Counted from the first letter of the stretch, positions 1 through 13,049 are shown. The stretch: DNA of 64,000 nt from Cephalotrichum gorgonifer (GCA_900312665.1 ONZQ02000008.1:868001-932000), one strand, 5' to 3'. Notes: a model not told the origin generated them from the sequence alone. Numbers and translations are program-made.

Positions 1-496
1 AAGCTGGGGCGTTCGTGGTCCAGACCTCGCGGGGGCGCGCGGGAGGCGGGGAGGGGATGTAGGCAAAAGGGATGGTGGCAATCACCTCTGGTGTATTAGG
101 CGTCGAGCCTACTGTGGCGGAGGATGGGAAGTTCGCGACGTGACGGAGTAAGATGGGCGGCGTATGAGAGGAAGAAGGGCCGGCGTGGCCGGAAAGCGAG
201 TTGAGAGGTGCATTTTCACTCTGGAGAGTAGAGAGACCTTGGGCTCCTCTCGGAGCGTTGGCACCTCGGACGCTGCCGCGATGGGGGGAAGGCTCGGAGA
301 CCTCTGTGACGGGGGAGAGCTGATGGAGGTCGTGTATGATCAGGGTGTCCCCTTCGGAGCCGGTGTCATACTCCACAGCCTCTTTACCTCACCAGTCAGC
401 ATTGTTACCTTGATTAGAAGGGAGAAGGGAGGGATAAATACCAAAACCAAATGGTGCCTCCTGATCGAGGTTGCCACCGTTGGAAGCTGGATCCAT
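1..496 (-). CDS. 5' part of an unrecognised Ser/Pro-rich protein gene (continues past left edge)
   Basis: I do not recognise this protein. On the minus strand an ATG at 496-494 opens a short exon (496-442) encoding MDPASNGGNLDQEAPFGF. A GT-AG intron follows (441-382, donor GTATTT, branch-like GCTGAC). From 381 the frame stays open to the window edge, about 127 codons without a stop, and starts EAVEYDTGSEGDTLIIHDL. The composition is rich in Ser, Pro, Thr and Gly, so this part is probably disordered. The later text includes PEVIATIPFAYIPSPPP. The unbroken frame and the clean splice junction (G|AG, phase 1) support a real gene. The C-terminus lies outside the window, so no function can be given. 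The short plus-strand frames over the same DNA have no features I recognise. Confidence 0.5.
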
Positions 497-1433
497 TTTC
501 AAAAGAAGAGGCTATCAGTGTCAAAAGAGAACCGAGCAAAGGGTGGATTCTCTTGAATGTCAAGTTTTCTCTGATAAACGGGAATAAGAGAAGAAGCTTT
601 CAGCTTGGTACTCGAAGCTGTGATAGAACCTTAAGATGAAAAAGGAATTGATTCAGTCACCGTGCTAGATGTGAAGGGTAAACGAGGATAGAGGTAGAAA
701 AGTAGGATGAATCAAGTAAAGGTAGGGCTGTAGAAGCATGGGAACAGAATGGCTCCCCAAAGGGAATATACTCGGCATGGGAAGATATCATGTTGTAAAT
801 GGAATAAAAGCCGATCTACAATGGGAAGGTGCGCTCCCACTTCGAAAAAGAGGCGGCTGGGGGGGCCGTTTTCGGAAACACTCAGGGTAGGACCAGATAG
901 TGAATGGCATAAGAGAGGTATGAATGGGGCTCCTGCCTTGTGATGAGCTAACAGCACAGGTCAAGGCAACGGGATAATCATGGGGTCATGTATGGAGAGT
1001 GAGGCGAAGACACGATATAAGAAGCAAGACATTGGTGTTGTGGAGGAGTCCCTCAGGGCATATAACGGTAGATGGAGGGAGAAATGGGCTTTATAGTACA
1101 TGTCCCCAATGCTAATATTGAACGTTTCTATTGTGCGTAGGCTGTACTTACCAGATCGCCCCTCGAACCCCTCTCGGCGGCTCACCTCTTTCACCCAAGT
1201 CTCTAAGATGGTTGTAAAGTAGACTCAGAAGGCACGCTAGTTACAGCCCAGGGGCACTTTACGTTCCGAGAATGACGTAGGGTACAACATATGGGCAGGG
1301 GGCGGGGCTTCAGACCGGACAGATAATAATACGAGAAATGCCATGTTTGCTCACCAACCAACACATAATACATACATGATGTCCATTACAAATATACACC
1401 GCCCTAGGGGCTATCCCGCCATCCATCCGCATC
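497..1433. other. intergenic: promoter of the left-edge gene and 3' flank of RFC1
   Basis: This stretch lies between the start of the left-edge gene and the stop of RFC1, both on the minus strand. Short frames exist on both strands, but none has splice junctions, domain-like text or a plausible start that I can support. It should hold the promoter of the left-edge gene and the terminator of RFC1. I saw no RNA gene or repeat here. Confidence 0.5.
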
Positions 1434-4400
1434 TTACTTCTTCGCTTTCGACTTGGTAGCTGCGGCCTTCTTAGCCCGCGGCTTCGCCTTCGGCTTCGCG
1501 TCGTCATCCTCATCATCCCCCGCCTTCTTCTTCACGGCCCTCTTCCCCTTCGCCTTCGGCTGCTTAATTAACTTATCCGTCTTGATATCACCCTCGTCAT
1601 CCTCCGCATCATTCGACTCCAACAAATCACCCTCGTCTTCTTCCTCGATCGCCTCCTCCAAATCAGGCACTTCCTTGGCCATCTTCTTCGGCGCCGACAC
1701 GGTAGTCGCCTTCATGAAGGAGATCGAGTGGCTCATGGAGTTGTACCTGGGCATTATGTTAGCTTCCGGCTGCCTCTGGTTCAAAAGGGGGGGAGAGTCA
1801 GTCATGTAAACTTACGTCCGAGTAAAGTGTTGCTTCGTCTGCGTATCAATCATCCCCTGCCTCTCCTCCTGAGGCCCCACGCCAAGCTCGATCATCGAGT
1901 CGATGTCGTCTCGCGTCAAGTAGTAGCTATCCATCAAGTCAATGACGCCTTCGACAGCGTCCTTGCCGTCGGTAGCAAGCCGTTGGATGATCTCCGTCCA
2001 CAGGACCGGCAGGTACTGCTGTCTGATCTCCGTCTGGTCGCCCGACACCCTGAGCCGCATGTGGGCGTGGATCTCGCGGATGAGGCGCCCGAGCCTACCC
2101 GCCTTGCTGTTGTTGCCGAGCCAGGAGGTGAACGAGGTGTCAAGGACCTGACCCCAGACGTAACTCGCCGGCCGGACCGTGCTGAAAACGGCGTGTGCCG
2201 GCATCAGGCTCCAGTGTTGCTGCGGCCCGTGTATCATCCGGTCCACGAGGTCGCCGTCGCTGATGCTCTCGGCAGCATTATCCACAAGTTCGAGCGCCTT
2301 CAGCCTCGCCTCGCGAGGCGAGTAGCCCTTTCCGTTTAGAAGCGCGGGGCGGCACTTGAGATAGTTCTCCTGGATCATCAGGGGTGTAAAGTCGTGGTCG
2401 TTGAAGTACAGCTCGATCTTGTCGTTCAGGGTGGACGTGCTCGCGGGGGCAAACAGACCACCGCCTAGCATCTTTTGGCAGATGTCCCAAGGCTTCAAGA
2501 TGACATGCTTCTCCCACGCCTTGGTCATGGATTTCGTCTGGTCAAAGTCCATCGACGTCTGATCTAGCTTGATTGTTGAGAGCATGTTGATGATCTGTCG
2601 GATGTCCTTGTTGCAACCCTCGATGAGAGCGTTGATGACCTGGGGCGACAGCTTGAGCCCTTCCCTGTGGCAGATAGTCATGACTCTCGATCGAACCTGG
2701 TCGACCGTGGGACGCTGGAACTTGATATCCATAGCGACATGGTCGAAGGGCTTCATCTTTGGAAGACGGCGTTCGTTACAGATCAGAATAAGGGGCACCT
2801 CGGTCTTCTTGCAGAACTTTGCGAGAGCCCCAACACCACCACGGTCACCCGCTGACATGCCGTCCACCTCATCCATGATGATGACAATCTTCTTCTTTTG
2901 TACATCGGCCTTCTTACCATCGCCCGCAAAGTACCCGAGGAGGGACGTATTGTCCATGGCGTCGCCCACGCCCTGCTCGACAAGCTTTTTGCTCCTCGTG
3001 TCACTCGCGTTGCTCTCCAGCACGTCGTACCCCTCCAGCTTCGCCGCGAGGTGTGCCGCCGTCGTTTTGCCAATGCCGGGCGGGCCAGAGATGATGATGG
3101 CACGGGTTCCTCCGAGACCGTCGGCACCGCGCCTTTGGAAGTCGTACTTTCGGGCCTTTTGCCAACCTTTGAGCCAGCCCTGTATCTGCTCCACCTTGGA
3201 CTTGTTGCCACAAATGTGCGACAGCTGACCCGGTGCGTACTTGGTGGTCCACAGTTGCGCGGTCGACTGCGGCTGCACAGGCGCGGCGAGACCACGAGAG
3301 GCCGCCGCAGCCTTTGCAGCCTTCTCGGCCTCGGCTTTGCGGGCCTTTTCCTCCCGCTCCATCTCGATTGCCTCCTTCTTTGCCTTGTCCTCCTCTTCCT
3401 TCTTCTTCTGTCGAGCTTTCTCAGCACCCTTACCGCCTCCCCCGTGCGCTGGTAGTTGTCGAATAAGCTCAAAGAGGCCCTCTTCATTAATGGTCTTGAT
3501 CCCATGTGATTTGATTTTAGCGAGCTTGCTGGGACCAGCGTCATCCCCAAGAACAACATAGCTCGTCTTGCTGCTCGGCTGACCAGTAACCTTTCCGTCA
3601 TAACGTTTGACCAGCGCCTGCGCCGTATCCCTGTCGATGGTCCGAAGCACGCCGGTGAACACAAATGTCAGACCCGTGAGACAACCGTCCTCGCCCTCGG
3701 GGAGTTCAGCAGTGGGTCCGCTCGGGGCCGGGGCAGCACCACCTTTTGCTGCCCTCCAGTTGAACTTCTTCGCGTTGGGGTCCGCCGGCGGCGGCGTCGG
3801 GGGTCGTACGGTGGGAATGTTATCAAGAATGTTCTTGTAGTTCGGGTCCTCAGCATCGTCGACGACCTTCTTCGGCTTGGGGGCGGCCCGCGGTCGGGCC
3901 GGAGCGGGCTTCTTCCTCGGGGCGATTTCCTCCTCTTCGTCCGACTCGGGCTCAGGCGATTTCCGCTTCTTAATGGGCGTTGGCTTCGGCTCCGCGCGAT
4001 TTGACAGGGCCGACCCTTTGGAGGCAACGCGCTTGGGCTTGGGAACCGCTTCATCTTCACTTTCATCCTCCATGTAATCATCATTGCGCCGCTTATTCCT
4101 GCTCTTAATGTCCGCCGCGAAAATGTCATCCGCGTCTTCGTCTGCGTCTTCCATATACGCATCATCGTCATCGTCCGCGTAGTCACGGTACGCGACTGTA
4201 GCTCGCTTTGGCGCGGAACGCGCGGCTGCTGGCTTCTCCGGGGGTGGAGGCGCGGTCTTCTTTGACCGGGGACTGCTACGAATGGGGACTTCGGGTTTCG
4301 CTGGGGATTTGGTAGTCGACTGGGGCTTGGCTGGTTTTGCAGGCTTATCGAAGTAGGCGCTCGCCGTCACCTCCACACCCTTGAGGTCAAGATCACTACA

Positions 4401-4753
4401 GTGTGTAAGTGTTATGCCTAGGGGGATAGAAATAGGATGTACTTACCCATTCTTTGGCTTGGTAGTCTTCTTCGTCACGGGTTTCTTGACCCTATTGAGT
4501 TGTTAATTTCCTGCGGCCGCTAGCCAGATGCATCTTGAAGGAGACATACTCGACCACTTCGTCGTCTTCGCTGTCGTCAATCACCATACGGGACTCTGGG
4601 ATTTGGGTTAGAAAGGCACCAATTTCAAACGCTGAAGACAAATATAGACGCACTGCTCTTCCGGCCCTTTGCCTCATCCTTCGCAGGCTTTGGGGCTGGC
4701 CGGGCCGGCACAGAACCGCCTTTGGGTCCAAAGAAGTTCCTGATATCCGCCAT
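1434..4753 (-). CDS. RFC1: Replication factor C subunit 1 (clamp-loader large subunit)
   Basis: Large subunit of the RFC complex, which opens and loads the PCNA clamp at primer-template junctions in the nucleus. Five exons: 4753-4654, 4595-4550, 4491-4447, 4395-1816 and 1746-1434, giving about 1027 aa. The N-terminus MADIRNFFGPK resembles the yeast Rfc1 start, a PCNA-contact type motif. An acidic, lysine-rich region leads to a BRCT domain (about 298-380). The AAA+ ATPase follows, with Walker A GPPGIGKTT near 500 and Walker B DEVDGM near 571. The RFC1 C-terminal helical domain is next, and the protein ends in a Lys/Ala-rich tail (…KAAATKSKAKK) that suits a nuclear localisation signal. All junctions keep frame with GT-AG sites. 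It is divergently transcribed from MRPL16 across 426 bp. Confidence 0.96.
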
Positions 4754-5179
4754 CGTGGGACTGGGAATACGTGACGCGGGGAGAGGAAAAAGACAAGGAA
4801 ACGTCGGGGGCAACGCGATTAAATAGAGTGCACGGATTAGGCAGAGGTGGAAATGGGAGCCTACGAGCTGCCTCAACCTTGAATTGAGGCCAGTGGATGG
4901 AGTTGGGGGTCCTCGCTTGACTTGTGCCGTCTCACCAGTCTAGGCACGACGTGGAACGGACTTTACCAAATCCAATTTTGGCGTTTCGCGTCAAGGACGT
5001 GGGGTCGCTCCCCAAAAGCGCTAGTCTCCCGTCACCTAATCACGTGATGTTTGATCCTTTGTCGGGGGAAGGTCACTTCGCAAACAGCGAGGATTTGCCG
5101 AGCGATTCAGCATTTTTCCCAGGCCCAGGCGAGAAGCTCCAGACAGCTCGAAACACGACAGCTCGCCAATACCGACGCG
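4754..5179. promoter_or_regulatory. divergent RFC1/MRPL16 promoter region
   Basis: A 426-bp spacer lies between the RFC1 ATG (minus) and the MRPL16 ATG (plus). It carries TGACGCGG near 4769 and TTTCGCGT at 4984-4991. Both resemble the MCB/E2F-type cell-cycle sites known upstream of replication genes. The assignment is by motif resemblance only. Confidence 0.4.
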
Positions 5180-6083
5180 ATGAAGCGCAATGCCTCCGCT
5201 GTATTGTCGGATGCCTTCCAGGGGCTCCGAATCTCCTCGTCGGTCCGCCCGGGCTCCCAAATAGCTCCCGTCAGGACTACGGTACAGCTCGCGAGCCATG
5301 CGCGACTCCTCTCCACCACGTCCGCCAGGATGGGGACATGGCTCGAGCCATCGATCGACCGGAACAAGAAGATGATGAAGGGGCGAGTTAGGGTTCCGAC
5401 GGGTGGTTCTACGAAGGGCACGACGGTGATCTGGGGAGAATATGGTCTGCGAATGAACGACTTCGGCAGGCGGATCAGCGCGAAGCATCTCAAGATGGCA
5501 GAAGACACTATAAAGAACCGGATGCGAGGGGAGAAGTATCGGCTGTATAAGCGGGTGTGCTGCAACGTGGGCGTGTTTACCAGCGGAAACGAGGTATGGA
5601 ATGCTCTCCCCTATCGAAATCTAAGCTAGTAGCCGGATACTTACTGGATGAATCTAGACACGTATGGGCAAGGGCAAGGGCTCTTTCGATCATTGGGCGG
5701 CCAGGGTTGCGGTGAACCAGGTTCTATTTGAGATTAAGGGATTGGCCCACGAGAGGGTCATTCGGGATGCTTTCCGCCTGGCGGGGAATAAGTTGCCCGG
5801 TAAGAGTCGACTCTCTACTCTTGTCGCAATTTGTCTTCAGATGCGCTAACACCATTCGGTTACAGGGCATTACGAATGTATAGTAAAGGGAGAAGCTCCG
5901 ATCGTCGGCTTGACGAAGCTGGATGGTGTTACCCTGGATGAGTTGAAGAGGCCGCGCAGGAAGAACATCCCACCCGCGCTCTTGGCTGCTGCTGCGAAGG
6001 CCGGCTCGGTCCCCCGGTCATCGGAGTCCGAAGTCGCATCGAAGCCGACAACCGAGCCGACTACTCCGGAGTCAAGCTCTTGA
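5180..6083 (+). CDS. MRPL16: Mitochondrial large-subunit ribosomal protein L16 (uL16m)
   Basis: Structural protein of the mitochondrial large ribosomal subunit, bound to 23S-like rRNA near the peptidyl-transferase centre. Three exons: 5180-5593, 5658-5799 and 5866-6083, giving 257 aa with GT-AG introns. The first 50 or so residues are rich in Arg, Ser and Ala with few acids, as expected of a mitochondrial presequence (MKRNASAVLSDAFQGLRISS). The mature part carries L16 family text: KGRVRVPTGGSTKGT, RMGKGKGSFDHWAARVA across the first splice junction, and VLFEIKGLAHERVIRDAF. The C-terminus adds a Pro/Ser/Thr tail typical of fungal forms. It lies between the two RFC genes, divergent from RFC1 and in tandem with RFC5. 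Confidence 0.96.
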
Positions 6084-6354
6084 TCGATTGTTTCCTGCTT
6101 GTCGGGCGGAGAAGGCCGTGTACAATACGAGACCATCTACCATTGGGGATTAGGTTGGATCTGTTTATACTTTGAACGATGTAGAATAGTAGAGAAACCG
6201 CTATGCATGTTATAAAAATCAACTGTTTGTTCTGTCAATTGTAAGCCTGAGATCGTTATTCCATCTGCTTGTTTTCCGCTCAGTGTTTGAGGATTTAATG
6301 TGATAGGGAGGTGTTGATGGGTCCAAGTGGAAGTGCACGGACCATGTCCACTCT

Positions 6355-6368
6355 ACGCGTGAACGCGT
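6355..6368. promoter_or_regulatory. paired MCB boxes (ACGCGT) upstream of RFC5
   Basis: Two perfect ACGCGT palindromes sit at 6355-6360 and 6363-6368, about 160 bp before the RFC5 start codon. ACGCGT is the MluI cell-cycle box bound by MBF, which drives G1/S transcription of replication genes in yeasts. A close pair immediately upstream of a clamp-loader gene fits that role. Function in this species is inferred. Confidence 0.6.
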
Positions 6369-6524
6369 CTCACCGAAAAGACGAGCAGCTTCACTTCGAC
6401 CCCCCGCCAATACCACAATCAGCAGCAACATCCCACACCCACACATCGACTTCTTCAACAGCAACGACCCAGATCTCCGGAATTCGATACGCTGAATATA
6501 TCGACAGTCTCTGTGGTTTAAAAT

Positions 6525-7724
6525 ATGGCGCTCATCGTGGATAAGCACCGTCCCCGGTCTCTGGACTCCCTAACCTACCACCATGAGCTATCCGACAGGC
6601 TGCGGTCCTTGGTCAGTGAAGTCCCCCTCCCAATCCGTCCAACCCCAACTGACCCAGTGACCACGATAGGCCCAAAGCGGCGACTTCCCCCATCTCCTAG
6701 TCTACGGCCCCTCTGGCGCCGGCAAGAAAACCCGGATAGTAGCGACCTTAAAAGAACTCTACGGCCCCGGCGTGGAGAAGATCAAGATCGACGCTCGGGT
6801 ATTCCAGACTTCGTCCAACCGCAAGCTAGAGTTCAACATCGTCGCCTCCATTTACCACCTCGAGATCACCCCGTCGGACGTCGGCAACTACGACAGGGTC
6901 GTCGTACAAGATCTGCTCAAGGAGGTTGCGCAGACGCAGCAGGTGGACCAGTCAGCGAAGCAGAAGTTTAAGGTGGTGGTCATCAACGAAGCGGACCACC
7001 TCACGCGCGACGCGCAGGCGGCGCTGCGTCGGACGATGGAGAAGTACTCGCCGAACCTGAGGCTTATACTGTTAGCAAACTCCACGGCGAACATCATCGC
7101 GCCCATCCGGTCGAGGACACTGCTCGTGAGGGTCGCGGCGCCGACGCACGACGAGATATGCGACGTTCTGGCCGTGTCGGCCAAGAAGGAGGGGTGGCCG
7201 GTGGTCGCCGGGCTGCACAGGAGGATAGCGGAGGAGAGCGGGAGGAACCTCCGAAGGGCGTTGCTGATGTACGAGTCTGTACATGCTCAAAAGTACGAAA
7301 GAAAAGAACGGTCCCTTCCTGCTCAAATGAACACCCTCCAGAGTTGAGAGCTAACACCGCTTCGCGCGCCCGCAGTGAGAGAGTCACGGACGACACCCCG
7401 ATACCGCCGCCTGACTGGGAAGCCCTCATCGGGCAGGTCGCCAAACAGATCATGGAGGAGCGCTCCCCGAAGCGGATCCTGGAGGTCCGGGCGCAGCTGT
7501 ACGAGCTCCTGACGCATTGCATACCTGCCACGACGATACTCACGACCCTTACGTTTAAGCTCGTGGCCATGATCGACGACGAGCTGAAGGGGGACGTTGT
7601 GAAGTGGGCAGCATTCTACGAGCACCGGATCAAGACGGGGACGAAGCTCATTTTCCACTTGGAGGCGTTTGTGGCTAAGTTTATGAGGATTCTCGAGGTA
7701 TACTTGATGGAGATGGACATGTAG
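6525..7724 (+). CDS. RFC5: Replication factor C small subunit (yeast Rfc5 / human RFC3 type)
   Basis: Small subunit of the PCNA clamp loader. Exons 6525-6611, 6670-7292 and 7376-7724 give 352 aa, close to yeast Rfc5. It starts MALIVDKHRPRSLDSL, the usual RFC small-subunit opening (VDKYRP). The first intron (GTCAGT…ATAG) joins to AQSGDFPHLLVYGPSGAGKK, so Walker A is at about 42-50. Next come EFNIVASIYHLEITPSDVG and LLKEVAQ, which are diagnostic of the Rfc5/RFC3 branch, and INEADHLT at Walker B. The second intron starts GTACGA at 7293, because only that donor restores the frame into ERVTDDTPIPPPDWEALIGQ. The usual SRC motif reads SRT here. The Rfc5 branch is thought to be a weak or non-hydrolysing ATPase. 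It lies downstream of twin MCB boxes. Confidence 0.95.
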
Positions 7725-10700
7725 AGGGGCTTTGGAACGCAATTCTAGGGCAGAAAGGAGGGAAGGCGAGCGGGTGTAGATATGGGTTATTGTTGCCCAT
7801 TACGGAAAGGACGAATTCCAAGCCCAGTCCAGGTTGAGACTAGACCTGCGGGATCATGCCCGTTGCAACTGTGTTTCATCATGGAGAAATAGCAGTTGAG
7901 GATCCGGTGTACCAATTTCTTTGGGGGTTATGTCATCACACCTGAGTGGCCACACGATAATACGAAGCACAACATGTAATAATACATCCATCCATTCATG
8001 TCGGAACAGGTCTGTCTGGGTCACATTCACCGAATCGGGAGAGCGCAGGCAGCCAACGGCGGAGGCGCAGATGGAAACGAGACGGAGAATCCCCGGACCG
8101 AGGATCACATACCACGCCAGATCGGTTATTCGGCATGGCACCCCTCCAGTCACAGGCAGCCAAGAGGCGGGAAGCCACGGGGCAATAATGATCCTTCAGG
8201 TTCCCCCGCATGGAAGAGTCCATGCGGATGGATGGATTATCCTTTCATCCATGCACAGGGTCCAGACACCCCAGTGGCTGGACCTCCGTTCGTCCACACC
8301 GTGAGGGGGAGGGAGGGGCGTGGGGGACGCTAGCTAAGCTTACCGCAGTTGTAACTATTTCCTAATCGAGCTCGGAGTATTAATGCCATCACCAATGGAT
8401 CGTACCGTTCTTGGTATCTTGGTACTGCCGGTACTTTACGGGCCGGACACTGCCCAGCCTGTCAACGACACTTGCTTGTACTTGGACAACCCACGACTAC
8501 CCGCTGGCAAGGTCGGGCGTGATCGAAGGAATGTTTCGGCCTCGATGATCATCCCGCCGTTGATCACCCTCACTCCTTTATCAACCATCTCTCTCTTCAC
8601 AGAAATAATGCGCACCTTCGATAGGAGAACCTTCCTTGCCAGGGTCTGCCACTGGTACTTCTGCGATACTTCCATATAACTTCCCGACGTACTGGGTCCT
8701 CATCTATCCAACATCCATCCACCCATCTTTGCTCCAGCCGAGTATATAGGACACCGAGGGGATGGATATCCCCACTGAAGTCCGTCCCTTGTTAATGCGA
8801 GTACTTGTGAAGCTCCCTCACTTCAACTTACTGCTTGTCCTAAAATGCTCCAATTTCGATACTAGTGCTAGAGCGGGACACTACGAACGTACTAAAGTAG
8901 GGTCGGGAGTCGTCGGGAGACCCTCCCTCCCTTCCCCTCCGGTTGTTCAAAGGCGAATTATCCCCGCGTAAGGTGGTGGGTGGGAAAGCTGGTTCACAAT
9001 AAGTTTTGCAGTCCCCGCTTCCACTTCACACGCCTTCCCACCGTCGCTCACCGAGATATGACCGCCGACAAGGCGACCCCGTCCATGGTCCATTTTGTAC
9101 TTGGCCCCCCCACCTTTCTCAACATAAATGTTCTTGGGGGAAGGGCCTAGAAATTTTTGTCACTCAACAACTAACCAACTACGAGTATGTTCTTTGGAAA
9201 CAGTACTGAGAGTCTGAGACTGGTCCGACATTTTCTGGTGACAGGATAAACGAAAGAGCGGCCTGATGTGTTCATTTGTGACAGCTGCAATGCTTGTAAC
9301 CTTAAACTTGTCTGGAACAAAATTGTAGTCGGTATATTGGATGTTCCCGTGCCCCGCTTGTTTCCCGCACACCCTCTCTTTCACCGGTCCATCTGGATGC
9401 GGCGAATGTTCCGACATCCCCAGCCATTCCAAGGCACTACCTACTACAAGTACTCGCCGTATCTGTTGAGTCTCCTAAGTGGGCGGGCTGGCTCAGGCAC
9501 AACAAGTAAGTATATTCCCCCGTCGTCCAAGCCTAAATGGAACATCTGTGAGGAAGCCGCGCCCCGCCGTCGCCATGGTTTTGGCAAAAGAGACCGTCGA
9601 GCGCTAGCGAGGTATGTCAGGGTCTCATTGGTGAGACTGGCTCGGGGGCGTCGGAGGTGGATATACAAGTATTATTGCTCGTGGGTAGTAGGTGGTACAT
9701 ACCCGGAAGGGCCGGTGTATCATCGAGTGTAACAAGTAGTTGCGACTTTCGCGTCCTTGTACACGTATATTTGGGAAGCAAAATGCCTGCCTGGGCATTA
9801 GGGGCGCCAACTCAAAACTACAAGGGCGGCTCCAAATTCTTGGCCGGGAGGCTGATCGCTTGGCGTTCTCTCTGTTTGCCAAGAACAAATGAGCGATCCG
9901 GGGTAGAAGAAACAAGGTCCAAGATCGTGACCGATCGCATAGGCATGTTTCGTCGACCTCATGTCTTATTTGCACGAGTATACTCCGCACTCTACTCGTA
10001 CACAAGACCCCCCCCCCCCCATTAACACTTCCAATGTACTCGTAAAGACCCGTTGGGACGGCGATACGATACATCTAATATAACGGGATGCATATGCAGG
10101 AGGATGTCTGGAAATATTACCCGTCCGCCGCGTTAATTATATTACATCAATACTCCCCAGGTGGTTCGACCAAGGAACGGGAACGGGCCCGTCTAACCAT
10201 TTAAAGACCCTTCACCTTCAGTGTCTCACAAGTATGCCAAACCTTAAAACTTCCTCTTCCGGATTTGTACAGCCGATAAGGAAAAAGAAAAGAAGTAAAA
10301 AAGAACAACAGGAAATCCCCTCTGATAGAAGTGTCTCCCCCTTTCTTTCGTCGCGGAGCCGCGATCGAGTCTTGGCCTGCGCTGTTAGCGTGGACTGTCA
10401 CGTTGCGCCCGTTCCCCGGAGACGGGGGAACGGGGAACGGGGGCGCAGCCGGGTTGGTCGGTTTGGGGTTGAAGATCGGGGGAAAGGAAGAACGAAGGAT
10501 GGAACCGCGAGACGAGGTAGTAACCGCTCCCCACCCTGGTAACTATGTACGACAGAAACAGGCTGGGCGGCAGGGGTGTCCAGGTACAAGTGATTATACC
10601 AGTATTACAGGTAGCCGCGACTTGTGGTCTTGCCGTCAGTTGGCACCCCCTCGTTCCTTCCCCGCATTATTATTACCACATCCCTCCATGGCCCTGGTGC

Positions 10701-11689
10701 CTTCCCCCCGAAGCCCTGAATCCCTGAAGCCCTCGAAGTGGTCGTGTGAAGTATTTACTTATATGACTCGTACTCGTCCAAGTATTTGACACGGGGTGGT
10801 TTCCTGAGGGCAAGGTGGGAATTGACCTCGTAAACTGTTTGTGTGCCATGAGACGATCTATGTCACCGGGCTCAGGGCTTCCCTCACAGGTCTCCCCGTA
10901 CGTGCCGGCCGGATAGATGGAATTATCTACGTAGAACCATTCGTCCATTTTCGAGGTGGGTCTGGGCCGAGCGGTTTCACAGGGCTTGTAATACTCATAC
11001 TGCTTGTTAGCCGGTCCCAGGTACCCCTGAAGCTTGCTGGCGATAGCGATGCGACTGGTATATGGGCTAGAGCTTAGCGGAAGCTTCTTCCCATGCTGCC
11101 TTCTGGGGTTATGACGTGACCGAGACTTCAGGCCACGCTATTACCAGGTACCTCCCATAACCAGCACCCCAGCAGTTCCCCAACCGTGCCCCTCCACCCC
11201 CCCGTCCTGGCCCCGAGGTTGCCACCCTGTCCGAAGACGCCACGGCTGGATGGAGGGGGCAGGCACATTCTCCGCACCTCCAAAAGATGAGTACGCTTGT
11301 ACTTGTACTCGACCCCACAGTCCTAGTGCAGGTACCTGGCTCGCCTGAGCGGAGCAAGCTACCTACCTCTCTCCTCTCGCTTCTCAACGCAACTCGTATT
11401 TTGCCATTCATCCAAAATACTTTAAACGATCCGTCTCGCCCACTTCACGTAGTTCCCAACCCTTACTCTCTGATCCCCCAACCCACCTCTTACTCGTCTC
11501 CCTCTTCCCACCTCACGACTTGCTTCATTTAACGAGGGTGACATCTTTTAGATCCTCTGCTCCTCACCTCTTGTCTCTTTTCGACCCGTATCTGCTACAC
11601 GAGTCTTCGGCGATACCCTCAAGTCTCCAGAGACTTTTTTTGCTATCCCAAAGAAACACGAGAATCCTTCCGTCGCGCAGATCGCAGCT
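7725..11689. other. about 4 kb gene-free region upstream of acetyl-CoA synthetase
   Basis: No coding region could be supported on either strand: open frames are short, lack domain-like sequence and do not join through credible splice sites. There is a run of 13 C at about 10008-10020. Short motifs of the ACTCGTAC/TACTCGTA type recur here (for example near 9999, 10033 and 10768) and elsewhere between genes. The last 300 bp before the ACS start codon is a pyrimidine-rich leader. The region may hold a long regulatory area for a carbon-source-controlled gene, or untranslated or non-coding transcripts. Confidence 0.45.
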
Positions 11690-13016
11690 ATGGCGGAGCA
11701 GAACGCAGCGACCCAGCCGGGCCCCGAGCCCACCGTTGTCGCAAACTCCACGAGCGCCCCCGAGATCGTCCAGGATGAACACCAGTATCTCGTTGAGAAA
11801 ATTCGTAAGGCCCGGCTCTGCTCTTCCTACCTGGCCTGTGTGCGTCCGAGCAGAGGAAATGGCGATTAACACATTTATTTCTAGCCCCACCTGCTGCAAT
11901 GCTCGACCGTACGTCCGAACTCACCCCCAACTTCCAAGCACGTCTGGAGAGAAGAGAGATGGAGGGTGAAATGCTGGCGCTGCAGTCGACTGCTCACCCT
12001 CCCCTCCACCCGGCCCTCTTTCCCGAATCCTATTGTCTCCCTTCCTCCGGGCCCTATACTGGTCGGGTCGACGAGGTTCTAGGCTGGGTGTAGCGGGTTT
12101 GGCTCCACAATTCCTGGCGTTGCTCTCGGAGACATGGAAGACTTTTAGTTACATCGGCTGGCTGCTAACACGCTTGTTCCCCTTGCAGAGCACCCCTCTG
12201 AACCCCACCTAAGGAGTGAGTACTAATAAAACCCCGCCCAAATTTCACACGAACCCCACCATGGCGACCCTTCGACCCGCGCGCCCCCCATCAAATTGCA
12301 TCATACAACGGTTGCGTCCTCCGCGATCGGCTTGGCATGGCTGGGTTGGGTTCGCCGACCAATGCAGAGTCTAGAACGCTAACAATTGCTAGGCCTCAAG
12401 CACTATGAGAAGCTGTACAAGGAATCTATTACCGATCCTAACACTTTCTGGGGACGCGAAGCCCGCGAGCTCCTGAGCTGGTCGAAAGACTTCCAAACTG
12501 TCCATTCGGGCTCTCTATCTGGCGGTGACAACGCGTGGTTCCTCGAGGGCGAGCTCAATGCCTCGTACAACTGCGTCGATCGTCATGCCATCAAGGATCC
12601 GAACAGGCCTGCCATTATCTACGAGGCTGATGAGCCGACGGATGGCCGCACAGTCTCCTTCGGCGAGCTCCTCCGCGAGGTCTCCAAGACTGCGTGGGTT
12701 CTGAAGCAGCTTGGTGTTCGCAAGGGTGATACCGTCGCTATCTACATGCCCATGATTCCCGAGGCTCTCATCGCCCTCCTGGCCTGCACGCGTATCGGTG
12801 CAGTGCACTCGGTTGTCTTTGCCGGTTTCTCCCACTCCTCCCTCCGTGATCGTATCATCGATGCCAAGTCCAAGGTTGTCATCACCAGCGACGAGGGAAG
12901 GCGTGGTGGCAAGGTGATTGGAACCAAGAAGATCGTCGACGAAGCTCTGGAGAAGTGCCCCGACGTCCGCGCCACCCTCGTCTATAAACGCACCGGCGCC
13001 GCTGATGTTCCGTGGA

Positions 13017-13049
<33 letters not shown>

